DNA from: CAYVVD01 sp964454975
Lineage (GTDB): Bacteria; Bacteroidota; Ignavibacteria; Kapaibacteriales; UBA2268
Direction of reading: 5' to 3'
Length of the DNA stretch: 33,384 bases
Assembly (NCBI GenBank): GCA_964454975.1
Contig: CAYVVD010000027.1
Span: 1-33,384 of the forward strand
A model generated the notes under the pieces. It was not told where the DNA came from, ran no database searches, and was given only the letters and a program-made list of their open reading frames with translations. Positions 16,171-24,364 of the stretch are shown piece by piece. The first letter of the stretch is position 1. Each line of letters begins with the position of its first letter. A program made the translations under genes and the position numbers.

Positions 16171-17256
16171 TTAAACAAACGGCAGCTTAATAATCTCAGC
16201 CGTTGCTGTGCGGCCGCGAGCTTCGAGTTCGAGTATTGTTCCCGGCGCTTTGTGTTCCCATACTACATACCCCATGCCTATTGGCTGGTCAAGCATTGGG
16301 GAGAGGTTCCCGCTGGTAACTACACCAGCTTCTTTGCCCTCAATTAGTATGCGGTAATCCTTTCGCGGAATAAACCTACCACTGTTTACCCTGAATGCTA
16401 CGAGACGGCGGTCTGGCTTTTCTTCCTTTACTTTTACAATTATGTCCCTGCCGTTGAATTCACCCTTGTCAACCTTTGTTATCCAGCCGAGTCCGGCTTC
16501 AATGGGGTTGGTGCTCTGGTCAATATCGTTCCCATAGAGGCAATATCCCTTTTCGAGACGGAGTGTGTCGCGCGCGCCAAGCCCGACCGGCTCTATGCCA
16601 TATTGGTCGCCTGACATGAATATCTCGTTCCAGACATGCTCAGCCCTGGCCACGTCTCCGCGAAAGTATATTTCGAAACCAAGCTCTCCAGTGTAGCCTG
16701 TGCGGGATATTATTGCATCTACTCCGGCGATTTTACCAAGAGCGAAGTTATAAAATTCGATTTGGGACATATCTACATCAGCAAGGGGATTTAGTGTATC
16801 TAACGATTGAGGTCCCTGGATAGCGAGCAGGTTGATTTCATCGCTGATATTTGTCAGCTGAACATCATATCCTGCTGTGTTTTCACTTAGCCATTCAAAA
16901 TTTTTATCGATGTTGGAAGCATTCACAACGAGCATGAATCCATCTTCAAGACGATAAACAAGCAGGTCGTCAACGATGCCGCCATTCTCGAAGCACATTG
17001 CCGAATACTGCGCCTTGCCGAAGTCCAGATTTGAGGCGTCATTGATTGTTGTCTTCTGAACAAAAGCCAGAGCATCGGGACCTTTTACCTCAAACTCACC
17101 CATGTGTGTAACATCAAAAACACCCACATTCTGCCGTACTACGCGGTGTTCGCTTATAATCCCTTTTGGGTACTGGATAGGCATTTCGTAACCTGCAAAA
17201 CTAACCATCTTGGCACCGAGTTGCTTGTGTATTTCATAAAAAGCAGTTTGTTTCAT
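16171..17256 (-). CDS. gcvT: GcvT: aminomethyltransferase of the glycine cleavage system
   Basis: This 361-residue protein is the T-protein, which transfers the methylene group from aminomethyl-lipoyl H-protein to tetrahydrofolate and releases ammonia. Visible signatures are FAGYEMPIQYPKGI, VGVFDVTHMGEF, GGIVDDLLVYRL (with the catalytic Asp) and SRTGYTGELGFEIY. Two ATGs occur in a row. The inner one (17256) is chosen because AGGA lies 7 bases upstream; the outer one (17262) would sit directly on the ribosome site. The other gcv genes are not nearby. It follows the helix-hairpin-helix gene by 40 bases. Confidence 0.95.
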   Translation of the reverse strand: MKQTAFYEIHKQLGAKMVSFAGYEMPIQYPKGIISEHRVVRQNVGVFDVTHMGEFEVKGPDALAFVQKTTINDASNLDFGKAQYSAMCFENGGIVDDLLVYRLEDGFMLVVNASNIDKNFEWLSENTAGYDVQLTNISDEINLLAIQGPQSLDTLNPLADVDMSQIEFYNFALGKIAGVDAIISRTGYTGELGFEIYFRGDVARAEHVWNEIFMSGDQYGIEPVGLGARDTLRLEKGYCLYGNDIDQSTNPIEAGLGWITKVDKGEFNGRDIIVKVKEEKPDRRLVAFRVNSGRFIPRKDYRILIEGKEAGVVTSGNLSPMLDQPIGMGYVVWEHKAPGTILELEARGRTATAEIIKLPFV

Positions 17257-17296
17257 TTTCATTCCTGTTTATTGAAAAATCATCTAAATTTACTAA

Positions 17297-17800
17297 TTAA
17301 TTCACTCGGATAAAACTCTTCATTTTCTCGTAGGTCTTAGAGCCGACACCATTTATCTTAATGATATCTTCAGGCTTTTCAAATGGAGTGTTCTCACGGA
17401 ATGCAATAATCTTCTTCGCGGTTGCAGGACCTACTCCCGGAAGCATTTGCAGTTCAGTTATTGAGGCAGTGTTTATATTAATTTTATCATCCGGCAGTTC
17501 TTTCTTCCTGGGAGTAGGGAAGAAGGATTCCTTCTCCACTACTGTATCGCCTTTAGCAATCTCTTCATATACATTGCCCTCAAAGTCAGAGCCAGTGTAA
17601 GTTGTCTTGTGCGCTTCGGCAAGGCTGTCCAGCACCCGGTAGTAATCCTCGCGGAAACTGTCTTCTTCCTCAACGGCAAAGTTTTGATACAGCAATCCGA
17701 TGGCAAGCCCTGCTGCTATAAGTCCCGCAACAAGCAGCTCGCCTTTGGAAATACCGAGCCATTCCTGGAATTTATTTACTATATGCGGCTCACCGGCCAT
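17297..17800 (-). CDS. ComEA-like helix-hairpin-helix protein with membrane anchor
   Basis: This 167-residue protein has one N-terminal membrane segment (about residues 21-42), an acidic and variable linker, and a C-terminal double helix-hairpin-helix domain (ININTASITELQMLPGVGPATAKKIIAFR, then EDIIKINGVGSKTYEKM). This is the ComEA DNA-binding domain type, so it may bind incoming double-stranded DNA in the periplasm during transformation. Short ComEA-like proteins are common and not all work in competence; no other com genes are near. Confidence 0.85.
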   Translation of the reverse strand: MAGEPHIVNKFQEWLGISKGELLVAGLIAAGLAIGLLYQNFAVEEEDSFREDYYRVLDSLAEAHKTTYTGSDFEGNVYEEIAKGDTVVEKESFFPTPRKKELPDDKININTASITELQMLPGVGPATAKKIIAFRENTPFEKPEDIIKINGVGSKTYEKMKSFIRVN

Positions 17801-17906
17801 TCAGCAAATTAAGAAAAGGAATGGAAAAGGGGAAAAGGGAATGGAAAAATTCTAAATTAATTTGGTGATAGACTATAAACTTTAAAAGAATCAAATATTA
17901 TGCGGC

Positions 17907-18524
17907 TTAGTTTTTCTTAGCAGGGATGCCGAGATAAGTCCCCGGCTCGGAAATATCGCTCAATACAACGGCGCCCATTCCAATAATAACATCATCGCAG
18001 ATGCTTACATTTTCTCGGACGGCTGCGTTTGTTCCTATAAAGCAATTACTGCCAATTGTTACATTGCCACTGATATTTGCACCGGGAGAGATAGTGCAGA
18101 AGTCGCCAATGACTGAGTCGTGCCCTATAGTCGCATTGAGGTTTATATGGACATGTTGGCCAAGGCGTATATTATCCGTCAGTATAGCACCTGGGCAGAT
18201 GATCGTACCTGTTCCATAAAAATCTTTCATTTTAGCGCCCGCAATTGCCCGGGGATGGATTATTTCGCCAAACTCGAATTTCCCTTTGAATTCACTATGA
18301 ATTTCTTTGCGGGTTGCGGGGTTACCTATTGCTATGACCATGCGGTAATTAGTATGGTCAACATGTTGAGGCAATAGAACAGGGATACCGTTAATTTCTT
18401 CGGAAGTTTTGTATTCCTGCTGAACTGCGAATAAAATTGAGTCTTTGTTTCCCAGTGTATCAGCAGCCCAGATCGCACATTCCCTTCCAAATCCCCCGGC
18501 TCCAAATATGCACAGATTCTTCAT
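17907..18524 (-). CDS. NeuD/PglD-family sugar O- or N-acyltransferase
   Basis: This 205-residue protein has an N-terminal Rossmann-like part (LCIFGAGGFGRECAIWA) and a C-terminal left-handed beta helix of hexapeptide repeats (from about residue 100: GTIICPGAIL, INLNATIGHDSVIGDFCTISPGANISGNVTIG). The His in IGHDS fits the catalytic base of PglD/NeuD enzymes, which acetylate UDP-amino sugars or sialic acids for surface glycans. The start codon directly abuts the stop codon of the preceding methylthiotransferase gene, so the two are coupled despite unrelated functions. Confidence 0.85.
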   Translation of the reverse strand: MKNLCIFGAGGFGRECAIWAADTLGNKDSILFAVQQEYKTSEEINGIPVLLPQHVDHTNYRMVIAIGNPATRKEIHSEFKGKFEFGEIIHPRAIAGAKMKDFYGTGTIICPGAILTDNIRLGQHVHINLNATIGHDSVIGDFCTISPGANISGNVTIGSNCFIGTNAAVRENVSICDDVIIGMGAVVLSDISEPGTYLGIPAKKN

Positions 18525-19838
18525 CTACACCAACTCTGCGTTTACATGAGCATCGCCCAATTCGAGAAGGCGGATTGAAGTAAAGTTTTGCTCAAGGCCT
18601 TCCGGCCCCGGGAAATGTACGCGGACATAGTTTTCAGTCCAACCCGTCCAGTAACCACTTGCCGGATTGTATGTTTCCGGAATTGTTATTCTAATACTAC
18701 CAAGTTGCGAGTCGTAAAAGGCTGTTTTTTTCTTGTTAGAAAGCTTGCGGAGCCTGTTGGTGCGATACTTGCGGACGTGCATAGGAACAACCTGTCCCAT
18801 CTCAGCAGCGATAGTATTGTCCCGCTCTGAATATGTAAATGCGTGGAGATACGAGACCGGAAGTTCCTCAAGGAATTTGTATGTTTCGGCAAAATTTTCA
18901 TCAGTTTCCCCGGGGAAGCCAGTGATTACATCAGCGCCTATACAGCAATGATGTATGCTATCCTTAATTTTGAGTATAAGTTTCCTGTAGTCCGATGCTT
19001 TGTACCTGCGGCGCATTTTACGTAGAACTCCGGGTGAGCCGCTTTGAAGTGGAATGTGGAAATGCGGTACAAAAACTTCCGACTTGGCAACTATATCCAA
19101 AATCTTATCAGTCAGCAGGTTAGGCTCAATTGAGGATATCCTAAAACGCATTCCAGTGATGTTTTCGTCTATCAGCCTGGCAACATCAACAAATCTGTGG
19201 CCTTGTTTATCGTGGTAATCCCCGAGATTTATACCTGAAAGTACAACTTCGTATTTACCGTTTGCCCTGATTTTCTCAATTTCGGGCAGTATATCATCGA
19301 AGGCCATGCTCCTGCTGGCGCCTCGCGCCATTGGAATAGTGCAATATGTACAGTTGTAATTGCAACCATCCTGGAGTTTCAAAACAACACGTGTGCGGCT
19401 CTCGTTATCCACTGATACTGAAGTATGGAATGGAGCGTCTTCAAGATCCGAAACTAATATGTCAACTAAATTACTTTTACTGAAATCCTGCACCAGGTTA
19501 GTGATGTCGAACTTCTCGCGGTTACCAAATACAGCGTCTACTCCTTTTATTTTCGCAAGTTCTTCCGGTTTAAGTTGTGCATAGCAGCCCATAACGCCAA
19601 TATAAGCACCCGGGGAATTCTTCAATGCACGTCGGGTGATTTTGCGGGCATCTTTGTCGGCACGGTTTGTAACTGTACAGGTGTTAATGAGCACAATGTC
19701 AGACTCTTCGCCAAATTTGACAATCGTGTGTCCCATCTCCTCGAAGCTGCTGCTAATCTGGCTTATATCAGCAAAGTTAACCTTACAGCCAAGGTTATAG
19801 ATAGAAACCTTCTTCTTTTGCTCATCTTTATTCATCAT
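18525..19838 (-). CDS. mtaB: MtaB-type tRNA t6A37 methylthiotransferase (radical SAM)
   Basis: This 437-residue protein has a UPF0004 N-terminal domain with three cluster cysteines (NLGCKVN, NTCTVT, GCYAQ) and a radical SAM motif CNYNCTYC. A catalytic barrel follows (IPLQSGSPGVLRKMRRRY, DVITGFPGETDENF), then a C-terminal TRAM-like part. These features and the length fit MtaB, which converts t6A to ms2t6A in tRNA, better than MiaB or RimO. The start is uncertain: ATG at 19838 is chosen, ATG at 19862 is possible, and the GTG at 19886 lies inside a terminator stem. No clear ribosome site is seen for any of them. Confidence 0.9.
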   Translation of the reverse strand: MMNKDEQKKKVSIYNLGCKVNFADISQISSSFEEMGHTIVKFGEESDIVLINTCTVTNRADKDARKITRRALKNSPGAYIGVMGCYAQLKPEELAKIKGVDAVFGNREKFDITNLVQDFSKSNLVDILVSDLEDAPFHTSVSVDNESRTRVVLKLQDGCNYNCTYCTIPMARGASRSMAFDDILPEIEKIRANGKYEVVLSGINLGDYHDKQGHRFVDVARLIDENITGMRFRISSIEPNLLTDKILDIVAKSEVFVPHFHIPLQSGSPGVLRKMRRRYKASDYRKLILKIKDSIHHCCIGADVITGFPGETDENFAETYKFLEELPVSYLHAFTYSERDNTIAAEMGQVVPMHVRKYRTNRLRKLSNKKKTAFYDSQLGSIRITIPETYNPASGYWTGWTENYVRVHFPGPEGLEQNFTSIRLLELGDAHVNAELV

Positions 19839-19873
19839 TTTATTAACGATTAAAGTATGCATTAATTTAAAAC

Positions 19874-19902
19874 AAAAAAGCCCCACCGACCAGCAGGGCT
19901 TT
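19874..19902 (-). terminator. Rho-independent terminator after the lipoprotein gene
   Basis: On the minus strand AAAGCCC (19902-19896) pairs with GGGCTTT (19883-19877) and is followed by further T. It ends the lipoprotein transcript before mtaB. Confidence 0.8.
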
Positions 19903-19920
19903 GTCCTAATTCAAATAAAT

Positions 19921-20397
19921 TTAATTTACAAAACTAACTCTGAATTTGCCTTCAGTAATTACTTTTTCTTCAGTACCATTTACAAGAGTACCTGTAAAGC
20001 TGAATGTACCTTCAATTTCATTATCGCCGAATTTAGCTATTTCGTATTGAATCTCAGATGCGGCATATGTTTTTGTGTTTTGCGGATTCTGAATATCAAG
20101 CTCAGAGTAGAATCCATTCCCGTCAAAATAGGAGCCGGGATTTTCTTTGTCAATTGTAATGCTGATTGATGAAGAAGCGTCCATGGTTCCGCCTGAAATC
20201 TGAATGTTGATGCCACCTGCTCGAATTGCCAAGGCACTGGCGCTGCTCCAGGACTGGCCGTTTATTTTTGCTTTCATTTCACCGATTTTTAGGGTGCTAC
20301 TGTTATTCGAGTTTGTTCCATTGTCATCATCATCAGAGCAGGATACAAACAACAAGCTTAAGGCAATAAATGCAAATGCGAATAGTTTGTTAATCAC
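19921..20397 (-). CDS. Lipoprotein of unknown function
   Basis: This roughly 158-residue protein has a lipoprotein signal ending in LLFVSC, followed by SDDDD and an Asn/Ser-rich linker. This arrangement after the lipid cysteine is typical of surface or outer-membrane lipoproteins in Bacteroidota. The rest is predicted beta-rich, starting MKAKINGQSW, a motif of small beta-sandwich lipoproteins (DUF6252-like, low certainty). The start is taken as GTG at 20397, giving MINKLFAFAF; a TTG at 20409 is in frame too, and the nearby ATG at 20405 is out of frame. It is a single-gene unit closed by its own terminator. Confidence 0.8.
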   Translation of the reverse strand: MINKLFAFAFIALSLLFVSCSDDDDNGTNSNNSSTLKIGEMKAKINGQSWSSASALAIRAGGINIQISGGTMDASSSISITIDKENPGSYFDGNGFYSELDIQNPQNTKTYAASEIQYEIAKFGDNEIEGTFSFTGTLVNGTEEKVITEGKFRVSFVN

Positions 20398-20803
20398 AAT
20401 GCCATCCAATTAAAAATATGAGTAGAAATATTAAGGCTGCAAAAATAAAAAAATGAACCAAAAATTAAAACAACAAATCAGAATTTAATTAAAATGTGAA
20501 TTAAAAAATACCAAAACGGGTGCTATTACACATTATTATCGCTATTGCATTGAATATCTGATTATAAATAAGAGTTAACAACATGTTAACACCTTTGAAA
20601 ATTTCGAAACCAAGGCTGTTTCAATAATAAATACAATTGTTGAAAAATTCTACTAATGATTGCTAAAATATGTTAACAAACAGCCACTTATGAGAAGATT
20701 AGTTAACAGTATATTTGTTTAGAATTTATATAGGAAGTTTAATTTTACCCGATTTTTCGAAGAGAATTCTATTCATTATTATTTATAATAAAAGGCGGGT
20801 ATA
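20398..20803. promoter_or_regulatory. AT-rich divergent intergenic region with four GTTAAC sites
   Basis: No coding signal is seen between the divergent lipoprotein and receptor genes. GTTAAC occurs at 20574, 20585, 20672 and 20702, two of them as TGTTAAC(A/C). The region also contains TATATTTG at 20710, which resembles the Bacteroidota -7 element, though no convincing -33 element is visible. Candidate operator and promoter region for the receptor gene. Confidence 0.4.
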
Positions 20804-23800
20804 ATGAACAAGCTCTACCAAATCGCATTTCTTCTATTATTAATCTCCCCACTGGCACTTTTATCACAAGCAAACACCACGGCATCTGTAACCGGGTTTG
20901 TCTATGATACTGAAGGTATGCCTTTGCAAGGAGCAACTATCTTGCTCGAACACGTTCCCACAGGAACAAAGACCGGTGGCTTCTCAACATCTACAGGTAA
21001 ATTTACTGTAGTCGGCCTTAAAATCGGCGGCCCTTACAAAATGACAGTCAGCATGGTTGGACGCGAAAAAGTTGAGCAAATTGGTATCTGGCTTTCTATC
21101 AACCAGAACTACGACACAAAAATTTTGTTACCGGAATCCGGTGTAACATCTGATGAAGTAACCGTAACAGCCGATAAGAATGAGATTATTTCGGCTAACA
21201 GGATGGGTTCGTCCCAACATGTTTCACAGAAGGACATAGATGCACTGCCTACGATTTCACGCAGCATACATGATTATTCACGATTGTCCCCATTGGTAGT
21301 ATCTTCAACAGGCAGTGGTTCAAATGTTGCAGGACGTAATTCAAAGTTTAACAGCATCACAGTTGACGGTGCTATCATGAGCGATGCTTTTGGACTGGCA
21401 TCTTCAGGAACACCTGGCGGGCAGGCAGGTTCAGAGGCTATTTCACTTGATGCTATCCAGGAATTTGAAGTCTCAATCTCTCCATTTGATGTTCGCGAAG
21501 GCGGATTTACCGGAGGACTGCTTAATGCTATTACAAAGGGTGGTACAAACAGTTTATCCGGCTCAGTTTACTACTATACACGCAACCAGGCATTTATTGG
21601 CGACAGCCCGTTAGAAGATAAAGATGGCAACAGGGCGCCATATCCGGATTTTGACGAAATGCAGATTGGTGGAAGAGTTGGTGGAGCAATCATCGAAAAC
21701 GAACTCTTTTTCTTTGTAAACGGAGAATATAAAAAGCGAAATGACCCCACAGTTATTGGCTTGTTAGGCGATAATGAGGCAAATATATTCCCTTTGTCAA
21801 GAGATACATTCAACCTGATTAGGGATGCTGCGATTAACAATTATGGATATGACCCAGGGAGCTTTGACCAGTACACAAGAGAAACCGATGATTTCAAGAT
21901 ATTTCTGAAACTCGACTATAACCTGTCTCCGCAGCATAGGTTGTCCCTAAGACACAACATGGTTAATGCTAACCAAGGGAATGACATTGTCAGAGATTTC
22001 GATGATTTCTCATTGTCGAACCAGGAATACATATTCAACAGTGTTCAGAACCAGACAGTTTTGCAGCTAAACAGTATATTTGGCCAGTCAATGGCCAATG
22101 AATTCAGGGCAGCTTACACAACAATTCGCGACAAACGCGACCCGGTTGGAAGCCCGTTCCCGCAGGTTACAATCCAGAATCTGGGTACTGAAGGAAAAGG
22201 TGATGTCAGCTTTGGAGTAGGCCGGTTCTCTCAAGCTAACTCTCTTGACCAGGATATCATTGAAATAACAAATAACTTTAATTATTTTCTGGGTGACCAC
22301 GTAATTACCATAGGAACAAACAACCAAATTGTTTCATTTAAAAACCTCTTCCTGCAGGATTATTACGGCAATTGGGAATTTGCATCATTGGATGATTTCA
22401 TTGCCGGAAAATCTTCACGCAGGTCGCTTTCCTGGGCAAATACCGATGTAACAGGCGGCAGCGATAAACCTTTTGCCGAATTTTCTTATGCACAAATTGG
22501 TTTCTATCTCCAGGATGAATGGTCAGTACTAAGCAATATGAAAGTAACAGGTGGTGTCAGAATTGATATGTTCTCCTACCTTGACGATCCATACGAAAAT
22601 GATAGATTTGCAAATCCCCGCCAGTGGTTTGGCTTCGACAGTCCCACTACGCTCAATACAAGTGAAATGCCTGCTCCTGTAGGTTTCTCACCGCGTCTCG
22701 GATTCAACTGGGATGTCCAGGAAGACCGGCAGATTCAGGTAAGAGGCGGTATAGGTTTGTTCTCTGGAAGAACTCCCGGCGTTTGGATTTCCAACCAGTT
22801 TTCCAATACCGGTGTTGATATCTTCAGGCTCGACGAAAGGAATCCTACAACTCCATTTGTTCCAGATCCGTTCAACCAGCCCCGCCCGGATAACGTAGCC
22901 CTCGCAACAGCTGAAATCAATGTTACTGATCCCGATTTCAAAATGCCGCAAATTATGCGTGGGGACTTGGCTCTTGATTACCAACTTCCAATGGGCTTCA
23001 TCGGAACAGTTGAATTCCTTTATGGCCAGGCTGTTAATGATGTATTTTTCCAGAATATCAATATTCAGTATCAGGAAGACGGAAACGGAAATGTTGTAAC
23101 AGCTCCTGACGGCAGGCCAATGTACCAGGGAGAATCAAATGCAACCAAGGTTGATTCGAACTTCACCCGTGTTCTACTTATGACCAACACTGATAAAGGT
23201 TCGCAGACCAGCTTCATTCTCCAATTACAGAAACCTTATGGAGCAGGAATATTACCGAACTTGTCAGCAAACCTTGCATATACTTACAATCGCACCCAGG
23301 ACCTGAACAGTCTTACATCAAGCAGGGCAATATCCAACTGGCAGTTCAACCCTGCTGATGACCCGAACGATCCGTCTCTCTCAACATCTAATTTCGAAGT
23401 CAGGAACAGGATACTGGCCAACTTAAATTATACATTTGAATATCTCGATGGATTCGCTACATCAATCGGATTATTCTATGAAGGCAGGAGCGGCTCACCA
23501 TTCTCATTCCTGTATTACACCTCATCAAGCTTCAACTTTGACCCGGATGTTGTGGCAGATTCAAAGGTAAAGGATGCCAACAATGACAATATCTGGGGCA
23601 ATGATTTGATCTATGTTCCTACCGGACCAGAGGATCCTGACTTTATCTTAACAAGCGATAACTGGAATGAGCTAAATGCATTTCTTGACCAGTTCGATGG
23701 CCTTGATGACCAAAGAGGTAAAATAATGGAGCGCAACTCAATTACGGAACCCTGGGTTGATGTTTTTGACATAAGGATTTCGCAGGTCATTCCTACTTTC

Positions 23801-24052
23801 GAAGACCAGAAAATTGAACTTTACCTCGATATTCTCAATGTGCTTAATTTGTTAAATCCTGATTGGGGACATGACCAATACATCAATTTTGGTACATACG
23901 GCCTCTTCAGGTTTGAAGGTTATGACAAGGAAACGGGTGCAGTCAGGGCAAGTTATTCACCAAGGGGTGATAATACATTTGACGACCTGTTAAATACAAA
24001 TGACCTGAATTCACGCTGGCAGATGCAGTTCGGTATCCGCTATACTCTCTAA
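20804..24052 (+). CDS. Oar-like TonB-dependent outer-membrane receptor
   Basis: This 1082-residue protein has a signal peptide (to about residue 22, ...LLSQA) and a carboxypeptidase-regulatory-like beta-sandwich at about 28-110 (GFVYDTEGMPLQGATILLEH). A TonB plug follows at about 120-240 (ISRSIHDYSRLSPLV, FNSITVDGAIMSDAFGL), then a long beta barrel ending in FGIRYTL, consistent with a C-terminal beta signal. Proteins of this type (Oar family) import or export large substrates such as peptides across the outer membrane in Bacteroidota and Myxococcota. No SusD-like gene follows, so it is not a standard Sus pair. AAGGCGGG precedes the ATG, and a terminator follows. Confidence 0.92.
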   Translation: MNKLYQIAFLLLLISPLALLSQANTTASVTGFVYDTEGMPLQGATILLEHVPTGTKTGGFSTSTGKFTVVGLKIGGPYKMTVSMVGREKVEQIGIWLSINQNYDTKILLPESGVTSDEVTVTADKNEIISANRMGSSQHVSQKDIDALPTISRSIHDYSRLSPLVVSSTGSGSNVAGRNSKFNSITVDGAIMSDAFGLASSGTPGGQAGSEAISLDAIQEFEVSISPFDVREGGFTGGLLNAITKGGTNSLSGSVYYYTRNQAFIGDSPLEDKDGNRAPYPDFDEMQIGGRVGGAIIENELFFFVNGEYKKRNDPTVIGLLGDNEANIFPLSRDTFNLIRDAAINNYGYDPGSFDQYTRETDDFKIFLKLDYNLSPQHRLSLRHNMVNANQGNDIVRDFDDFSLSNQEYIFNSVQNQTVLQLNSIFGQSMANEFRAAYTTIRDKRDPVGSPFPQVTIQNLGTEGKGDVSFGVGRFSQANSLDQDIIEITNNFNYFLGDHVITIGTNNQIVSFKNLFLQDYYGNWEFASLDDFIAGKSSRRSLSWANTDVTGGSDKPFAEFSYAQIGFYLQDEWSVLSNMKVTGGVRIDMFSYLDDPYENDRFANPRQWFGFDSPTTLNTSEMPAPVGFSPRLGFNWDVQEDRQIQVRGGIGLFSGRTPGVWISNQFSNTGVDIFRLDERNPTTPFVPDPFNQPRPDNVALATAEINVTDPDFKMPQIMRGDLALDYQLPMGFIGTVEFLYGQAVNDVFFQNINIQYQEDGNGNVVTAPDGRPMYQGESNATKVDSNFTRVLLMTNTDKGSQTSFILQLQKPYGAGILPNLSANLAYTYNRTQDLNSLTSSRAISNWQFNPADDPNDPSLSTSNFEVRNRILANLNYTFEYLDGFATSIGLFYEGRSGSPFSFLYYTSSSFNFDPDVVADSKVKDANNDNIWGNDLIYVPTGPEDPDFILTSDNWNELNAFLDQFDGLDDQRGKIMERNSITEPWVDVFDIRISQVIPTFEDQKIELYLDILNVLNLLNPDWGHDQYINFGTYGLFRFEGYDKETGAVRASYSPRGDNTFDDLLNTNDLNSRWQMQFGIRYTL

Positions 24053-24074
24053 AATATACTTAAAATACCAACAA

Positions 24075-24105
24075 AAAGCCGGTTCTTCAGGAGCCGGCTT
24101 TTTTA
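24075..24105 (+). terminator. Rho-independent terminator after the receptor gene
   Basis: GCCGGTTC (24078-24085) pairs with GAGCCGGC (24091-24098) with one G-T wobble, flanked by A before and six T after. Confidence 0.9.
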
Positions 24106-24118
24106 ATGATTTACTTAC

Positions 24119-24134
24119 CGAGAGGGTGGGAATT
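24119..24134. repeat. Short relic of the 67-bp tandem repeat
   Basis: CGAGAGGGTGGGAATT shares GAGAGGGTGGGA with the junction between repeat units at the end of the window. It lies in the gap after the receptor terminator. Confidence 0.4.
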
Positions 24135-24281
24135 ATGGAACAAATATTAAGTTCATATTTTCATTTTTATTTAAACAATTATTAATTCACTTGTTAGCTT
24201 CAACTAAATAATTAATTAATTTACACCTGTTTTGATTCGCTATCGAAAAGTGGTATATTGAACTCAACGGGGTGAATTATT

Positions 24282-24318
24282 AAGGCGTAATTCGCTATTA
24301 TATAGAATTATTAGCCTT
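24282..24318 (+). promoter_or_regulatory. Possible leader hairpin before the VioB-like operon
   Basis: AAGGC (24282-24286) pairs with GCCTT (24314-24318), and inside it AATTC (24289-24293) pairs with GAATT (24305-24309). It ends 46 bases before the start codon. The remaining bases of the 312-base gap show nothing else beyond the terminator and repeat relic. Confidence 0.3.
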
Positions 24319-24364
24319 TCTCTCCTGCCTACTGAAGATGATGTAATTTTATTGGAGTTTTTAA

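Noticed and set aside
17263..17296. Possible glycine riboswitch before gcvT
   Set aside because: Only 40 bases separate gcvT from the upstream gene, too short for the aptamer, and no matching pattern is seen.
17815..17855. Purine-rich repeat with two copies of GGAATGGAAAA
   Set aside because: Short, low-complexity tract between neuD-like and comEA-like genes; no hairpin and too little to call a repeat element.
19839..19886. N-terminal extension of MtaB from GTG at 19886
   Set aside because: The GTG and following codons are part of the terminator stem of the lipoprotein gene and add residues not typical of the family.
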